This document shows positions 15,556 through 24,187 of a stretch of 35,410 bases of DNA, in pieces (positions within the stretch are counted from its first letter, which is position 1; the number at the start of each line of letters is the position of its first letter). The position numbers and the translations under genes were made by a program. The stretch is from Nitrososphaerota archaeon (GTDB taxonomy: Archaea > Thermoproteota > Nitrososphaeria > Nitrososphaerales > Gagatemarchaeaceae): NCBI GenBank assembly GCA_027886975.1, contig JAPCJK010000008.1, positions 1-35,410 of the forward strand, given 5' to 3'. The notes beneath the pieces are model-generated. The model was not told where the DNA came from. It searched no databases and saw nothing but the letters and a program-made list of their open reading frames with translations.

Positions 15556-16673
15556 GCAACGTCCCCCAGCACCTAAGGGTGCCGAAAGGGCTCGCGGGAG
15601 TGTCCGTTACAGACACAAAGATCTCGACGAGCGAGGCCGACGGGACCCTGCTCTATCGAGGTTATGCCATTTCAGATTTGGCCGCCAACGCTGGCTTTGA
15701 GGAGACCGCGTTCCTGGTTCTCAACGGTTCATTCCCCGGGAAGGAGGAACTGGAGGCGTTCACTCAAGAGTTGCGGAAAAGGGCTCCGGTGCAGGACAAG
15801 GTCTTTGGAATCATGAGAGAGCTTGGTAAGACCGCTCACCCAATTGATGCGCTCAGAACAGCTGTCTCCTCACTCGGGAGCACTGACAGGGAGGAAACGA
15901 TTGATGGAAAGCAGTTCTCGTTGGAATCGAAGATGTCCGTGCTCGCAGCGAATTGTTACCGTGTCCCACGAGGCGAGCGACCAACTGAGCCAGACCATGA
16001 GCAGAAATTCTCGGACAACCTACTTCACATGCTTACCAAGAAGGAAAGGAGCGACTACGAGAGGTGGGTCTTCGAGAGGGTCTTGATATTTTACATGGAG
16101 CATGATATGAACGCGTCGACGTTTACCGTGAGGGTAGTGGCTTCAACATTGGCGGACCCCTACGCGGCAGCGACGGCAGGGCTTGCAGCCCTGAAGGGTC
16201 CCCTTCATGGTGGCGCCAACGAGGAGGCGATGAAGATGCTCCTCGAAATAGGAGAGCCCTCAAAGGCCGCGGGGTACGTAGAAAGAGCGCTTAGGGAGGG
16301 CAAGAAAGTGATAGGTTTTGGCCATAGAGTCTACAAGGATTTCGACCCGCGGGCAAGGCTGTGCAAAGAGTATCTCAAGGAGATTCTCGCCAAGCGCGGT
16401 GAGGACGACAGGCTGTACCGCCTTTGCGACGCGATAGAGAATGAAATGTGGGAAAGAAAGAGGATACCACCAAATCTCGACTACTACGCGGCCCCCATCT
16501 TCTATCTTCTCGGCATCGAGGTCCCACTCTACACCCCCATCTTTGCAGCAAGCAGGACGTTCGGATGGATGGCGCACTACAACGAACAGGTCGAGGATAA
16601 CAAGTTGATCAGGCCGGATGCCACATACGTGGGGCCCTCGGACCTGAAGTATGCTCCCGTCGAGCGAAGGTAG
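15552..16673 (+). CDS. prpC: Citrate/2-methylcitrate synthase
   Basis: The 373-residue protein is a short-type citrate synthase with the catalytic triad His219 (GPLHGGANE), His258 (GFGHRVYKDFDPR) and Asp310 (LDYYAAPIFY), and a C-terminal SRTFGWMAHYNEQ and NKLIRP segment. Members condense oxaloacetate with acetyl-CoA or propionyl-CoA; sequence alone does not separate the two. Because it overlaps the prpB start-stop by four bases, propionyl-CoA (2-methylcitrate synthase) is the favoured role, though dual use is common in archaea. It converges on meaB with only three bases between stops. Confidence 0.9.
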   Translation: MSNVPQHLRVPKGLAGVSVTDTKISTSEADGTLLYRGYAISDLAANAGFEETAFLVLNGSFPGKEELEAFTQELRKRAPVQDKVFGIMRELGKTAHPIDALRTAVSSLGSTDREETIDGKQFSLESKMSVLAANCYRVPRGERPTEPDHEQKFSDNLLHMLTKKERSDYERWVFERVLIFYMEHDMNASTFTVRVVASTLADPYAAATAGLAALKGPLHGGANEEAMKMLLEIGEPSKAAGYVERALREGKKVIGFGHRVYKDFDPRARLCKEYLKEILAKRGEDDRLYRLCDAIENEMWERKRIPPNLDYYAAPIFYLLGIEVPLYTPIFAASRTFGWMAHYNEQVEDNKLIRPDATYVGPSDLKYAPVERR

Positions 16674-16676
16674 GCC

Positions 16677-17633
16677 CTACTTTTCGAGCCTCGCAGCAGC
16701 GGCTTCTACCGTCATTTTCCCAGCAAGAACCTGCCTTGCAAGCCTGTCTGCGCGAACGTCGGATGCCTGGGCGAACTTCCGCATGGCAGAGGCCCTCGCT
16801 GTCTCGACGATCATTCCTCTGATGCTCTTTAGTCTGAGCTCTTGGTTACCTTTAGTGAACCTTGAACGGATGGATTCGATGGCACCCTCGAGCTTGTCGA
16901 TCCCGTCCCCTGAGATGGCCGAGACCTTGAGGACGCTTGGGGTGCGTGAGCTCCCCCTGAAGAGTCCGAGAAGGCTTACAATCATTGTGTCTGCCCCAGC
17001 CAAGTCGGACTTGTTGACAACATAGACATCTCCTACTTCCATAAGCCCCGCCTTGGAGACCTGGATGTCGTCGCCCAGACCTGGCATGAGCACCACAAGG
17101 ACGGCGTGGGATACACCGACCACCTCGATGTCAGATTGCCCGATGCCAACGGTCTCCAGCAGTACCAGGTCAAACCCTGCAGCGTCCATCAGCTGAATAA
17201 CCTGCGAAGTTGCCCTCGACAAGCCTCCTGTCCAGCCCCTTGACGCCATACTTCTGATGTAGACGCCTTTGTCCGAGGAGTGTCCAGTCATCCTAATCCT
17301 GTCCCCGAGCAAGGCGCCCCCGGTGATCGGGCTGGTCGGGTCAACGGCGATTACGCCGACCTTCAGCCCTCTCCCACGAAAGGAGTCGATCAGCTTGTCA
17401 ACGAGTGTGCTCTTCCCAGTCCCAGGGGGACCGGTCACCCCTACGACGAAGGTCCTTCCCGTTGGTCTGAGAAGCCCCATGAGCTTTGAAGCGCGGGCCG
17501 GGTCGTTTTCCGCAAGGGAGATCCCTTTCGCCAGTGCGACCCTGTCCCCATTACGCAGGCGTGCGGCGAGCTGTGTGAGTCGCAATGCTCTGGGCGTCCC
17601 GTCCGTCGAGCCTTTCTTATGGGTTAGAGGCAT
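16677..17633 (-). CDS. meaB: MeaB/ArgK-type G-protein chaperone of B12-dependent mutase
   Basis: The 318-residue GTPase has P-loop GVTGPPGTGKST (to residue 76), DPTSPITGGALLGDRIRM, ETVGIGQSD and VNKSD, the MeaB set. MeaB-type proteins gate adenosylcobalamin loading and protect acyl-CoA mutases. It is divergent from the mutase large subunit, with only 24 bases between the two start codons, so both are probably expressed together. In the related IcmF enzymes this G domain is fused between the B12 and mutase domains; here the parts are separate genes. This supports assigning the mutase to a regulated adenosylcobalamin system. Confidence 0.95.
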   Translation of the reverse strand: MPLTHKKGSTDGTPRALRLTQLAARLRNGDRVALAKGISLAENDPARASKLMGLLRPTGRTFVVGVTGPPGTGKSTLVDKLIDSFRGRGLKVGVIAVDPTSPITGGALLGDRIRMTGHSSDKGVYIRSMASRGWTGGLSRATSQVIQLMDAAGFDLVLLETVGIGQSDIEVVGVSHAVLVVLMPGLGDDIQVSKAGLMEVGDVYVVNKSDLAGADTMIVSLLGLFRGSSRTPSVLKVSAISGDGIDKLEGAIESIRSRFTKGNQELRLKSIRGMIVETARASAMRKFAQASDVRADRLARQVLAGKMTVEAAAARLEK

Positions 17634-17657
17634 GATTTATCTCTCGGGTGTTGTGCC

Positions 17658-19424
17658 GTGCCCAAGTTGCTTAGAGGGGGCCGTGATGCCTACTGGAATA
17701 GGAAAGCCCGGGAAGCGGTCGAAAGGCGGGCCAAGGCTGGGTCGCTCTACGATAAGAAAGCCGTGGACGACATAAAGAAAGGAGTGAAACAGTGGCACGA
17801 AGAAGTCTACAGAGGATGGACTGAGAAGTTCCCTGAGGCACGCCAGGAATTCCAGACTGCCACCGGGATCAAGGTGAAGCCGATCTACACACCCGCCGAC
17901 GTGGCAGATTCCAACTACTCCGACCAGGGATACCCAGGAGTCTTCCCGTATTCCAGGGGGGTACACCCGACCATGTATAGGGGGAGGCCTTGGACTATGA
18001 GGATGTTCTCAGGGTACGGGACGCCTGAGGATACCAACAAAAGGCTGAAGCTACTACTGGAGCATGGCGAAACTGGGCTGAGCGTCGCCTTCGATATGCC
18101 CACGCTCTACGGCTACGACTGCGACCATCCTCGGGCCCATGGAGAGGTGGGGAGATGCGGAGTCAACGTTTCCTCTATGAAGGACATGCAGGTGATTTTC
18201 GATGGGATCCCGCTCGAGAAAGTTAGCACGTCGATGACGATCAACGCCCCCGCCACAGTACTGACCTGCATGTATGCCGGGGTTGCCAAAAAGCAGGGAG
18301 TCCCCTTGGCAAGATTGAGGGGGACAGTCCAGGCGGACATGCTCAAAGAGTACATCGCCCAGAAGGAATGGGTCTACCCCCCAGAAGCGCACCTCAGGCT
18401 CGTGAGGGACCTGATGGTCTTCTGCACCAAGGAGATGCCCCGTTGGAACTACATCAGCATTAGCGGCTACCACATACGAGAAGCAGGCTCAAGCGCAGCC
18501 CAAGAGCTCGCCTTCACGCTTGCCGATGGGTTCGGCTATGTCGAGCTTGGGATCGAGGCAGGGCTGAAGGTAGAGCAGTTCGCACCGCGGCTCAGCTTCT
18601 TCTTCAACTCGACGATGGACTTCTTTGAGGAGATTGCCAAGTTCAGGGCAGCTCGCAGGGTCTGGGCCGAGGTTCTGAGCGAGAAGTACGGAGTGAAGGA
18701 CAAGAGGAGCCTGCTGATGAGGTTCCACACGCAGACCTCTGGGGCGTCCCTGACGTGGCAGCAGCCTCTCAACAACATAGTGAGGACTGCCATCGAGGCC
18801 CTTGCGGCGGTTCTTGGAGGGACGCAGTCCCTCCACACTAACTCCTACGACGAAGCTTGGGCCCTTCCTACTGAACAGGCCGTGGAAGTAGCCCTGAGGA
18901 CGCAGCAGATCATAGCGGAGGAGACCGGGGTGCCCAGCGTCATAGACCCGCTGGGGGGTTCGTACTACGTAGAGTGGCTTACTGAGCAGATGGAGGAGGA
19001 GGCCTACAAGTACTTCGACAGGATCGAGTCCGCCGGCGGGCTCCTGAAGGCAATCAAGACTGGATACCTTCAGAAGGAGATCGCAGAAAACTCCTACAGA
19101 CTTTCCAAACGGGTCGAAGAGGGAAAGGACTCGGTCGTCGGGGTCAACAAGTACTCGAAGCCAGAGAGGAAGCCCATAGAAACTCTGAAGATAGATTCGA
19201 GGGCTCAGAAGAGCCAGGTGAAGAGGCTCGCATCTGTAAGAGGGAAGAGGAACGGGGCAAAGGTGGGAACTGCGCTCGCGAAATTGGGGAGGGCCTTTGA
19301 AGACGAGGATGCGAACTCAATCTATCCCATGCTGGACGCGGTGATGCAGTACGCGACGCTCGGTGAGATCATTGATGTGGGTCGCAAGATCTTCGGGGTC
19401 TGGACCGAGCCGATGATACTCTGA
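17658..19424 (+). CDS. Adenosylcobalamin-dependent acyl-CoA mutase, large subunit (isobutyryl-CoA mutase-type)
   Basis: The 588-residue substrate-binding subunit matches the methylmalonyl/isobutyryl-CoA mutase family throughout (RPWTMRMFSGYG, SVAFDMPT, ISISGYHIREAGSS with the acid/base His272, VIDPLGGSYYVE). Residue changes matter: MCM Tyr89 in RQYAGF is Phe117 (RMFSGY), and MCM Arg207 in EYIAR is Gln235 (EYIAQ), the isobutyryl-CoA mutase pair Phe80/Gln198. The SVAFD Ala144 (not Asp) argues against 2-hydroxyisobutyryl-CoA mutase. It probably rearranges isobutyryl-CoA and n-butyryl-CoA; enzyme data are needed. The first 30 residues are an extension to the usual family start; GTG 17658 is used, with TATA-like TTTAT (17636-17640) about 22 nt upstream. 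Operon with the small subunit and acyl-CoA dehydrogenase. Confidence 0.9.
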   Translation: MPKLLRGGRDAYWNRKAREAVERRAKAGSLYDKKAVDDIKKGVKQWHEEVYRGWTEKFPEARQEFQTATGIKVKPIYTPADVADSNYSDQGYPGVFPYSRGVHPTMYRGRPWTMRMFSGYGTPEDTNKRLKLLLEHGETGLSVAFDMPTLYGYDCDHPRAHGEVGRCGVNVSSMKDMQVIFDGIPLEKVSTSMTINAPATVLTCMYAGVAKKQGVPLARLRGTVQADMLKEYIAQKEWVYPPEAHLRLVRDLMVFCTKEMPRWNYISISGYHIREAGSSAAQELAFTLADGFGYVELGIEAGLKVEQFAPRLSFFFNSTMDFFEEIAKFRAARRVWAEVLSEKYGVKDKRSLLMRFHTQTSGASLTWQQPLNNIVRTAIEALAAVLGGTQSLHTNSYDEAWALPTEQAVEVALRTQQIIAEETGVPSVIDPLGGSYYVEWLTEQMEEEAYKYFDRIESAGGLLKAIKTGYLQKEIAENSYRLSKRVEEGKDSVVGVNKYSKPERKPIETLKIDSRAQKSQVKRLASVRGKRNGAKVGTALAKLGRAFEDEDANSIYPMLDAVMQYATLGEIIDVGRKIFGVWTEPMIL

Positions 19425-19519
19425 CGTAGCCAATAATCAGTCTTTGCCCAGCGCAGCCCGTCCTAGAAGCCAGGTAGCGGGTAAAGGTTAAGGCCACAGT
19501 CCCGCGCAGTCTGAATTAC

Positions 19520-19951
19520 ATGCCGAAACAGATTGCCAGGTCTGAAAGAAAGATTCGGGTGCTGGTCGCCAAGCCTGGGCTTGACGGGCACGACAGGGGA
19601 GCCTTGGTCCTCGCCAGGGCCTTCAGAGACGCAGGGATGGAGGTCATTTACAGCGGTCTCCTGCCATCCCCTGAACAGGTGGCGCAGATGGCCGTCGATG
19701 AGGACGTCGATGTGGTGGCGCTTTCCCTCCTAAACGGAGCGCATATGACCGCATTTCCCAAGGTGAAGCGTCTGCTTGAGAAGCGGGGAGGGGGTGACAT
19801 TGTGGTCGTTGGGGGCGGGATAATCCCCGAAGAGGACAAACCAAAGCTGATGAAACTGGGGATAACGGGATTGTTCGGTCCCGGGAGTTCGTTCGCTGAA
19901 GTAGTGCAACACGTAAGAGAGAGGGTCAGCAAGGAACGCTGGAAGCGATGA
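19520..19951 (+). CDS. Adenosylcobalamin-binding small subunit of acyl-CoA mutase
   Basis: The 143-residue protein is a single B12-binding Rossmann-like domain. GLDGHDRG contains the DxHxxG motif whose His24 becomes the lower cobalt ligand. SLLNGAHMT (versus SSLAGGH in methylmalonyl-CoA mutase) resembles the isobutyryl/hydroxyisobutyryl mutase small subunits, and VVVGGGIIPEED completes the domain. It pairs with the large subunit 95 nt upstream. A TATA-like GGTTAAGG (about 19486-19493) precedes ATG 19520 by roughly 26-33 nt, so it may also have its own leaderless start. The acyl-CoA dehydrogenase follows after four bases. Confidence 0.93.
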   Translation: MPKQIARSERKIRVLVAKPGLDGHDRGALVLARAFRDAGMEVIYSGLLPSPEQVAQMAVDEDVDVVALSLLNGAHMTAFPKVKRLLEKRGGGDIVVVGGGIIPEEDKPKLMKLGITGLFGPGSSFAEVVQHVRERVSKERWKR

Positions 19952-19955
19952 AGAT

Positions 19956-21176
19956 ATGTTAGAACAGAACGAGTTCACAAAACTTTCGAAGATGAACTTC
20001 GACGTGTCAGAGGAGCAGGCCTTGGTCCTCGACCAAGTTGACAGGGTCTGCAAGGAGTTCAGGCCCATCGAGGACAAATTCTACCTAGATCACAAAGTGA
20101 ACGACCAAGTCAAACAGAGCTTCGGGAAGGCCCATCTGCTGGGCCTCCCAATTTCGAGGAAGTATGGGGACGGGCAAGGGGCGGACATGATGACCTACGC
20201 CCTGGCGATAGAGAGGATAGGAAGAGAGGGGACCGGGCCCAGGACGTTCTTTTCAGTTCACATGGCTCTGGGGGAGATGACGGTCCAGCATTGGGGAGAC
20301 GAGGAGCAGAAGCGGCGGATTCTTACCCCTGCCACCAGAGGGGACACTATTCTTGCGTTCGGGCTGACGGAGCCGAACGCCGGAAGCGACCCGACGGCCC
20401 TCACCACCTACTTTGAGGAAAAGGAAGGGATGTTTCTGGTCACTGGTCAGAAGATGTGGATCTCCCTCGGCTCGACGGCGAAGTACATAATCACCTTCGC
20501 TTATCCGAAGGGGAAGCGCGAGGGCATGTGCGCCTTCCTGGTTGACACCGAAAGCCCAGGGTTCAAGGCCGAGCTGATCCAGCACAAACTTGGACTCCCC
20601 ACGGCGGACACATCGACCCTGTACATGGAGAAAGTCGAGGTCCCCAAGGAAGATATGCTCGGGCCCAGGGGAAAGGGCATGTCCGTGGCGCTCTCGGGGC
20701 TCATGAACGGAAGGCTGAGTGTAGCGGCCGGGTGCGTCGGGGTCATGCGTGACTGCCTCGACGAAGCTGTCAGATACGCTGGGGTCAGGTTCCAACACGG
20801 CAAGCTGATTGGCAAGCATCAGCTCGTACAGAGGCACATAGGCCTCATCTCGACTAACTTAGAGGCGGCAAGGCTCCTCCTGCTGAACGCTGCATTCATC
20901 AAACAGAAGTATGAGGAGAACCCCAAGAACAACGAGCTAAGGGAGGCTGCCGACTTGGCGATTACCAAGGCGAAGTATTTCGCAGCGAACGCATCCTTCG
21001 ATGCTGCCAACAGAGCCGTGCAGGTGTTCGGAGCCAATGGCTATTCCTTCGAGAACAGGCCGGCGAGACACCTGGTAGACACCAGGGTAACGATGATATA
21101 CGAAGGAGCAAACGAGATAATGGAACAAAAGATAGCCCTCGGCTCCCTTGGGAAGGGCTTCGAAGCCTATTCCTGA
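19956..21176 (+). CDS. Acyl-CoA dehydrogenase (short-chain, FAD-dependent)
   Basis: The enzyme introduces a trans-2 double bond into acyl-CoA, passing electrons to ETF. The 406-residue protein has the FAD/substrate motifs LTEPNAGSDP and QKMWISLGS and the catalytic Glu (E383) in IYEGANEI. Length fits the family (about 380-400). It begins four bases after the B12 small subunit, probably on the same transcript, so the natural substrate may be butyryl-CoA or isobutyryl-CoA from the mutase reaction. ATG 19956 or 19992 (MNFDVSEEQ, the conserved family beginning) could be the start; 19992 removes 12 residues. No ETF or enoyl-CoA hydratase lies in the window. Confidence 0.93.
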   Translation: MLEQNEFTKLSKMNFDVSEEQALVLDQVDRVCKEFRPIEDKFYLDHKVNDQVKQSFGKAHLLGLPISRKYGDGQGADMMTYALAIERIGREGTGPRTFFSVHMALGEMTVQHWGDEEQKRRILTPATRGDTILAFGLTEPNAGSDPTALTTYFEEKEGMFLVTGQKMWISLGSTAKYIITFAYPKGKREGMCAFLVDTESPGFKAELIQHKLGLPTADTSTLYMEKVEVPKEDMLGPRGKGMSVALSGLMNGRLSVAAGCVGVMRDCLDEAVRYAGVRFQHGKLIGKHQLVQRHIGLISTNLEAARLLLLNAAFIKQKYEENPKNNELREAADLAITKAKYFAANASFDAANRAVQVFGANGYSFENRPARHLVDTRVTMIYEGANEIMEQKIALGSLGKGFEAYS

Positions 21177-21188
21177 CGAGGACATCTG

Positions 21189-22682
21189 GTGGCTCGGTTG
21201 ACCCGAAGGCCTGTTCTGGCAGTTCTATTGTTGGGAGTCATCATCATAGCATCACTCTCATTCTACGAGATATACTACGCGAAGCCCCCTTCATGCCAAG
21301 TCAATCCGGCTGGGAGTGTGATAAAGAGCCAGACTGAGAAGGTCCAATTCGGCGCCGTGACCGAGTACAATCTTCCGGGGCCGAACAGGTGGCCCAACGC
21401 AGTCACATCTGCCCCTGACGGCTCAGTCTGGTTCGCGGAAGAGGGGGTCCCGGGAACCGCCCACTTCTTCCCGGTCAACGGGACGGTCGTCGAGTACGCA
21501 TGGCCGGGCCATAGTGCCCCGAAGCTCCCGTACTGCTCCCCCACTGCTAGTTCCTCCGGGATCGTATTGTGGAATGGGCGAGCCTGGACCTCAGACCAAT
21601 ACGGCAATTCGCTGGTCGGGATCAGCCCCATAGGGGGAACCCCTGTGTTTGTCAATACCACTGGGACGGCTAATTCCCCGTACTGGCTCGCAGTAGGTCC
21701 CGAGGGATCCCTGTGGTTCACTTCGCTCGACACTCCTGCCAAACTTGGGAGGATCGCCCCTGATATGACGCTGACGATTGTCAATCTGGCCGGGCTGGGC
21801 CACGACGAACCGTTTCAACTAGACTTCGTTAATTCATCGCTTGCCTATCTATCGACCCTTAACGAGTTCCCCAACTCGACAACTCACGCCTGTACCTGCA
21901 ACGGTCACATCTATACGTTCGATCCTTCGTCGCCTTCGACGACAATCACACCCGCTCGTGTGGGCGGAGGTTACGAACTTGTGCTTCCAACCAGCGTTCG
22001 TTACTCAAGCGGGAGTCTTTGGGTGACGCAACATGGTGCGTCGAGTATTGTTCGGTATGACTTGATTGCGAAATCTTGGACGAAGTATCCCACGTCCACC
22101 GTGCCATGGTCGGGGACGACGCTTCCGCTCGTCATCGAAGGGAGCCAAGGGAAGATCTGGTTCAACGAGCACTACGCCAACAAGATTTCACTGCTGGACC
22201 CGGGGGCAGGCACTCTGACGGAGTACAGCGAGTCGAACCCGCCTGCGTCGAACTACACTGACATACAAAATGACCTCTCCATTGCGGCCACTGGCGGGGG
22301 TCTCTGGTTCACGTCCCTGTCGGGCAACTACCTTGGGTTCGTAAGTTCTAGCTACGACCCAGGGGTTCACGTCAGCGTTTCGGGTACGAATGCAGCCGCC
22401 ATCCCTCCTGGTGGGAGCGCTTCATTCGAGTTGAATGTCACCGGTAACTGGTCCGGTCCCGTGAAGGTTACCGCGTCGGACTCTGAGGATTCTTCTTCGA
22501 AACCGAATTTGATTCAGATCATCCCCAGTGTTTCCGCAATTCCAGTCGGGGGATCCCCCTACAGCCTGGGATTGAGGTTGGTCGCTGACCAGAAGACCCA
22601 AGCTGGAAGTTACACGGTCGGTGTCACTCTGACGAATGGGGGGGTCCAACAGACCGCATACTTCTTCATTGTCGTCAAGTAG
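21189..22682 (+). CDS. Membrane-anchored streptogramin-lyase-like beta-propeller
   Basis: The 497-residue protein has an N-terminal membrane anchor (about residues 7-27), then repeated blades with motifs such as PDGSVWFAEE and PEGSLWFTS, the virginiamycin B lyase (Vgb) pattern. A C-terminal Ig-like region begins around VHVSVSG. The start is GTG 21189. Vgb homologs are common in archaea and are mostly not antibiotic lyases; an extracellular binding or sensing role is likely. No substrate can be inferred. It follows the dehydrogenase by 12 nt but its function looks separate. Confidence 0.85.
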   Translation: MARLTRRPVLAVLLLGVIIIASLSFYEIYYAKPPSCQVNPAGSVIKSQTEKVQFGAVTEYNLPGPNRWPNAVTSAPDGSVWFAEEGVPGTAHFFPVNGTVVEYAWPGHSAPKLPYCSPTASSSGIVLWNGRAWTSDQYGNSLVGISPIGGTPVFVNTTGTANSPYWLAVGPEGSLWFTSLDTPAKLGRIAPDMTLTIVNLAGLGHDEPFQLDFVNSSLAYLSTLNEFPNSTTHACTCNGHIYTFDPSSPSTTITPARVGGGYELVLPTSVRYSSGSLWVTQHGASSIVRYDLIAKSWTKYPTSTVPWSGTTLPLVIEGSQGKIWFNEHYANKISLLDPGAGTLTEYSESNPPASNYTDIQNDLSIAATGGGLWFTSLSGNYLGFVSSSYDPGVHVSVSGTNAAAIPPGGSASFELNVTGNWSGPVKVTASDSEDSSSKPNLIQIIPSVSAIPVGGSPYSLGLRLVADQKTQAGSYTVGVTLTNGGVQQTAYFFIVVK

Positions 22683-22706
22683 CGGAAATCCCGAAATCGG
22701 GGGGCA

Positions 22707-24146
22707 CTACTGTGGGGGCGACTCTTGCTCGTGACGATGGGACAACATGTGGTGGTATTCTTCAACTTCGTAGACGTTGTACAGGGCCCTCTGGACCACT
22801 TCGTTAAGGGCCGGGTGAATGTAAATCGAGCGCCTTAGGTCTCCGGGACCTTGGTCTCCGGTGTACATGGCGTTTATGAGTTCCTGGATCAGGATTGAGG
22901 CGTAAGGGCCTGCGATGTGGGCCCCCACTATTCGCTCGGTCTGTTTTTCGAGAATCACCTTGACGAAATAGTCTTTGGCGGCCATCGCCTCCCCCTTCGC
23001 GGTATCTTCGTATTTGTAGAAACCAACAAGGACGCCTTCCTTGCCAAACTTCTCAACTGCATCTCTCTCCTTCATCCCCACCCCGGCGGCTTCTGGGTAG
23101 GTGAAGACCGCGTGAGGTACAGCGTGGTAGTCGACTTTGACCTTTTGCTTCAGGACAGCGTTGTTGTACACGACCTCGGATTCGTAGTTGGCCACATGTT
23201 TGAACATGAACCTCCCGTCGGCGTCCCCCATTGCCCATACCCCAGGCTGTGTTGTCTGGAGATATTCGTCCACTTTGATCCAACCGTGATCGTCAGTCTC
23301 GACACCTCCTCTCTCGGGATGCAGAATCCCGCTTGTGGGACCTCGGCCAGTCGCGACTAAGATTTCCTCTGCCGCAACCTCCTCCGTCTTTCCGGACTTC
23401 CTGTCTGAAGCCAACAGCCTCTTCAGACCCCGCGAAGTTCCAGCCTCTTGCACCTCCTTGTTGGTGAGAATCGTCATGTGGCGACCGAGCTCTCTCCTGA
23501 GCACATCTGACACCTCTGGCTCTTCTTCGGGGATGAACTGCGGGTTGCGGCCCACGATTGTAACGCGAGAACCCATCGCCGCAAGGAAGTGGCCCAGCTC
23601 CGCCGCGATGTACCCCCCGCCTATGACCGCCACGCTCTTGGGGAGCTTCTTGAGCTTCAGAACTTCGTCGCTCGTCAGGAAACCAGCCTCTGCCAAGCCT
23701 TTGATCGGCGGTATGTTGGTTTGAGAGCCTATGCATAGAAAAATCAACTTCGACGTCATAGTCTCGTCACCCACCTTCAATGTGTAGGGTGCGACGAACT
23801 CAGCGGTCGCGTGAAAGTAGTCGATGTTCTCAGAAGATGAAAGCCCTCGCCTTATGGAGTCGATGTCCTTGTCGATGAGGGACCTCATCCTCGTCATTAT
23901 TTGGGCGAAGTTGATGGACGCTATCTCTGTCGCGATGCCGAACTCACGAGCCTTTTCGGTGAGTCTCACAAGCTCAGCAGGATAGAGGAGGATTTTGGAG
24001 GGGATGCACCCCCGCGTCAGACAAATACCTCCGGGTTCGTCCTTATCGATGACTGCGACCTTCATCTTCGGGTTTTCCCTGATCATTGGGTCGACGATGT
24101 TCATCGCCGAACCTGTACCAATGACGATCAGGTCGTAACTCTTCGT
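22707..24146 (-). CDS. Dihydrolipoyl dehydrogenase-family flavoprotein (non-canonical start)
   Basis: The protein is a class I pyridine nucleotide-disulfide oxidoreductase: FAD-binding DLIVIGTGSA near the N-terminus, redox-active CLTRGCIPSK (two Cys), NAD(P)-binding VIGGGYIAAELG, GMG-like DADG FAD motif and a C-terminal HPALNE with the catalytic His. The first ATG (24104) cuts into the FAD fold just after GTGSA. No ATG, GTG or TTG exists between it and the upstream in-frame TAG. I place the start at ACG 24146, which lies 26-31 nt from a minus-strand TATA-like TTTATA (24172-24177), the leaderless position; CTG 24131 is another option. The 479-residue length is normal. No E2 or E3-partner genes are nearby, so the disulfide substrate is unknown. 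Confidence 0.92.
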   Translation of the reverse strand, partial: TKSYDLIVIGTGSAMNIVDPMIRENPKMKVAVIDKDEPGGICLTRGCIPSKILLYPAELVRLTEKAREFGIATEIASINFAQIMTRMRSLIDKDIDSIRRGLSSSENIDYFHATAEFVAPYTLKVGDETMTSKLIFLCIGSQTNIPPIKGLAEAGFLTSDEVLKLKKLPKSVAVIGGGYIAAELGHFLAAMGSRVTIVGRNPQFIPEEEPEVSDVLRRELGRHMTILTNKEVQEAGTSRGLKRLLASDRKSGKTEEVAAEEILVATGRGPTSGILHPERGGVETDDHGWIKVDEYLQTTQPGVWAMGDADGRFMFKHVANYESEVVYNNAVLKQKVKVDYHAVPHAVFTYPEAAGVGMKERDAVEKFGKEGVLVGFYKYEDTAKGEAMAAKDYFVKVILEKQTERIVGAHIAGPYASILIQELINAMYTGDQGPGDLRRSIYIHPALNEVVQRALYNVYEVEEYHHMLSHRHEQESPPQ

Positions 24147-24187
24147 GTTCCCCGCTCGGCCTGCGCCCTTCTATAAACAACCACGGC

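Noticed and set aside
17658-19424. Methylmalonyl-CoA mutase call for the large subunit
   Set aside because: The two carboxylate-binding residues are Phe and Gln, not Tyr and Arg.
20253-20837. 194-codon minus-strand frame
   Set aside because: It is antisense to the acyl-CoA dehydrogenase.
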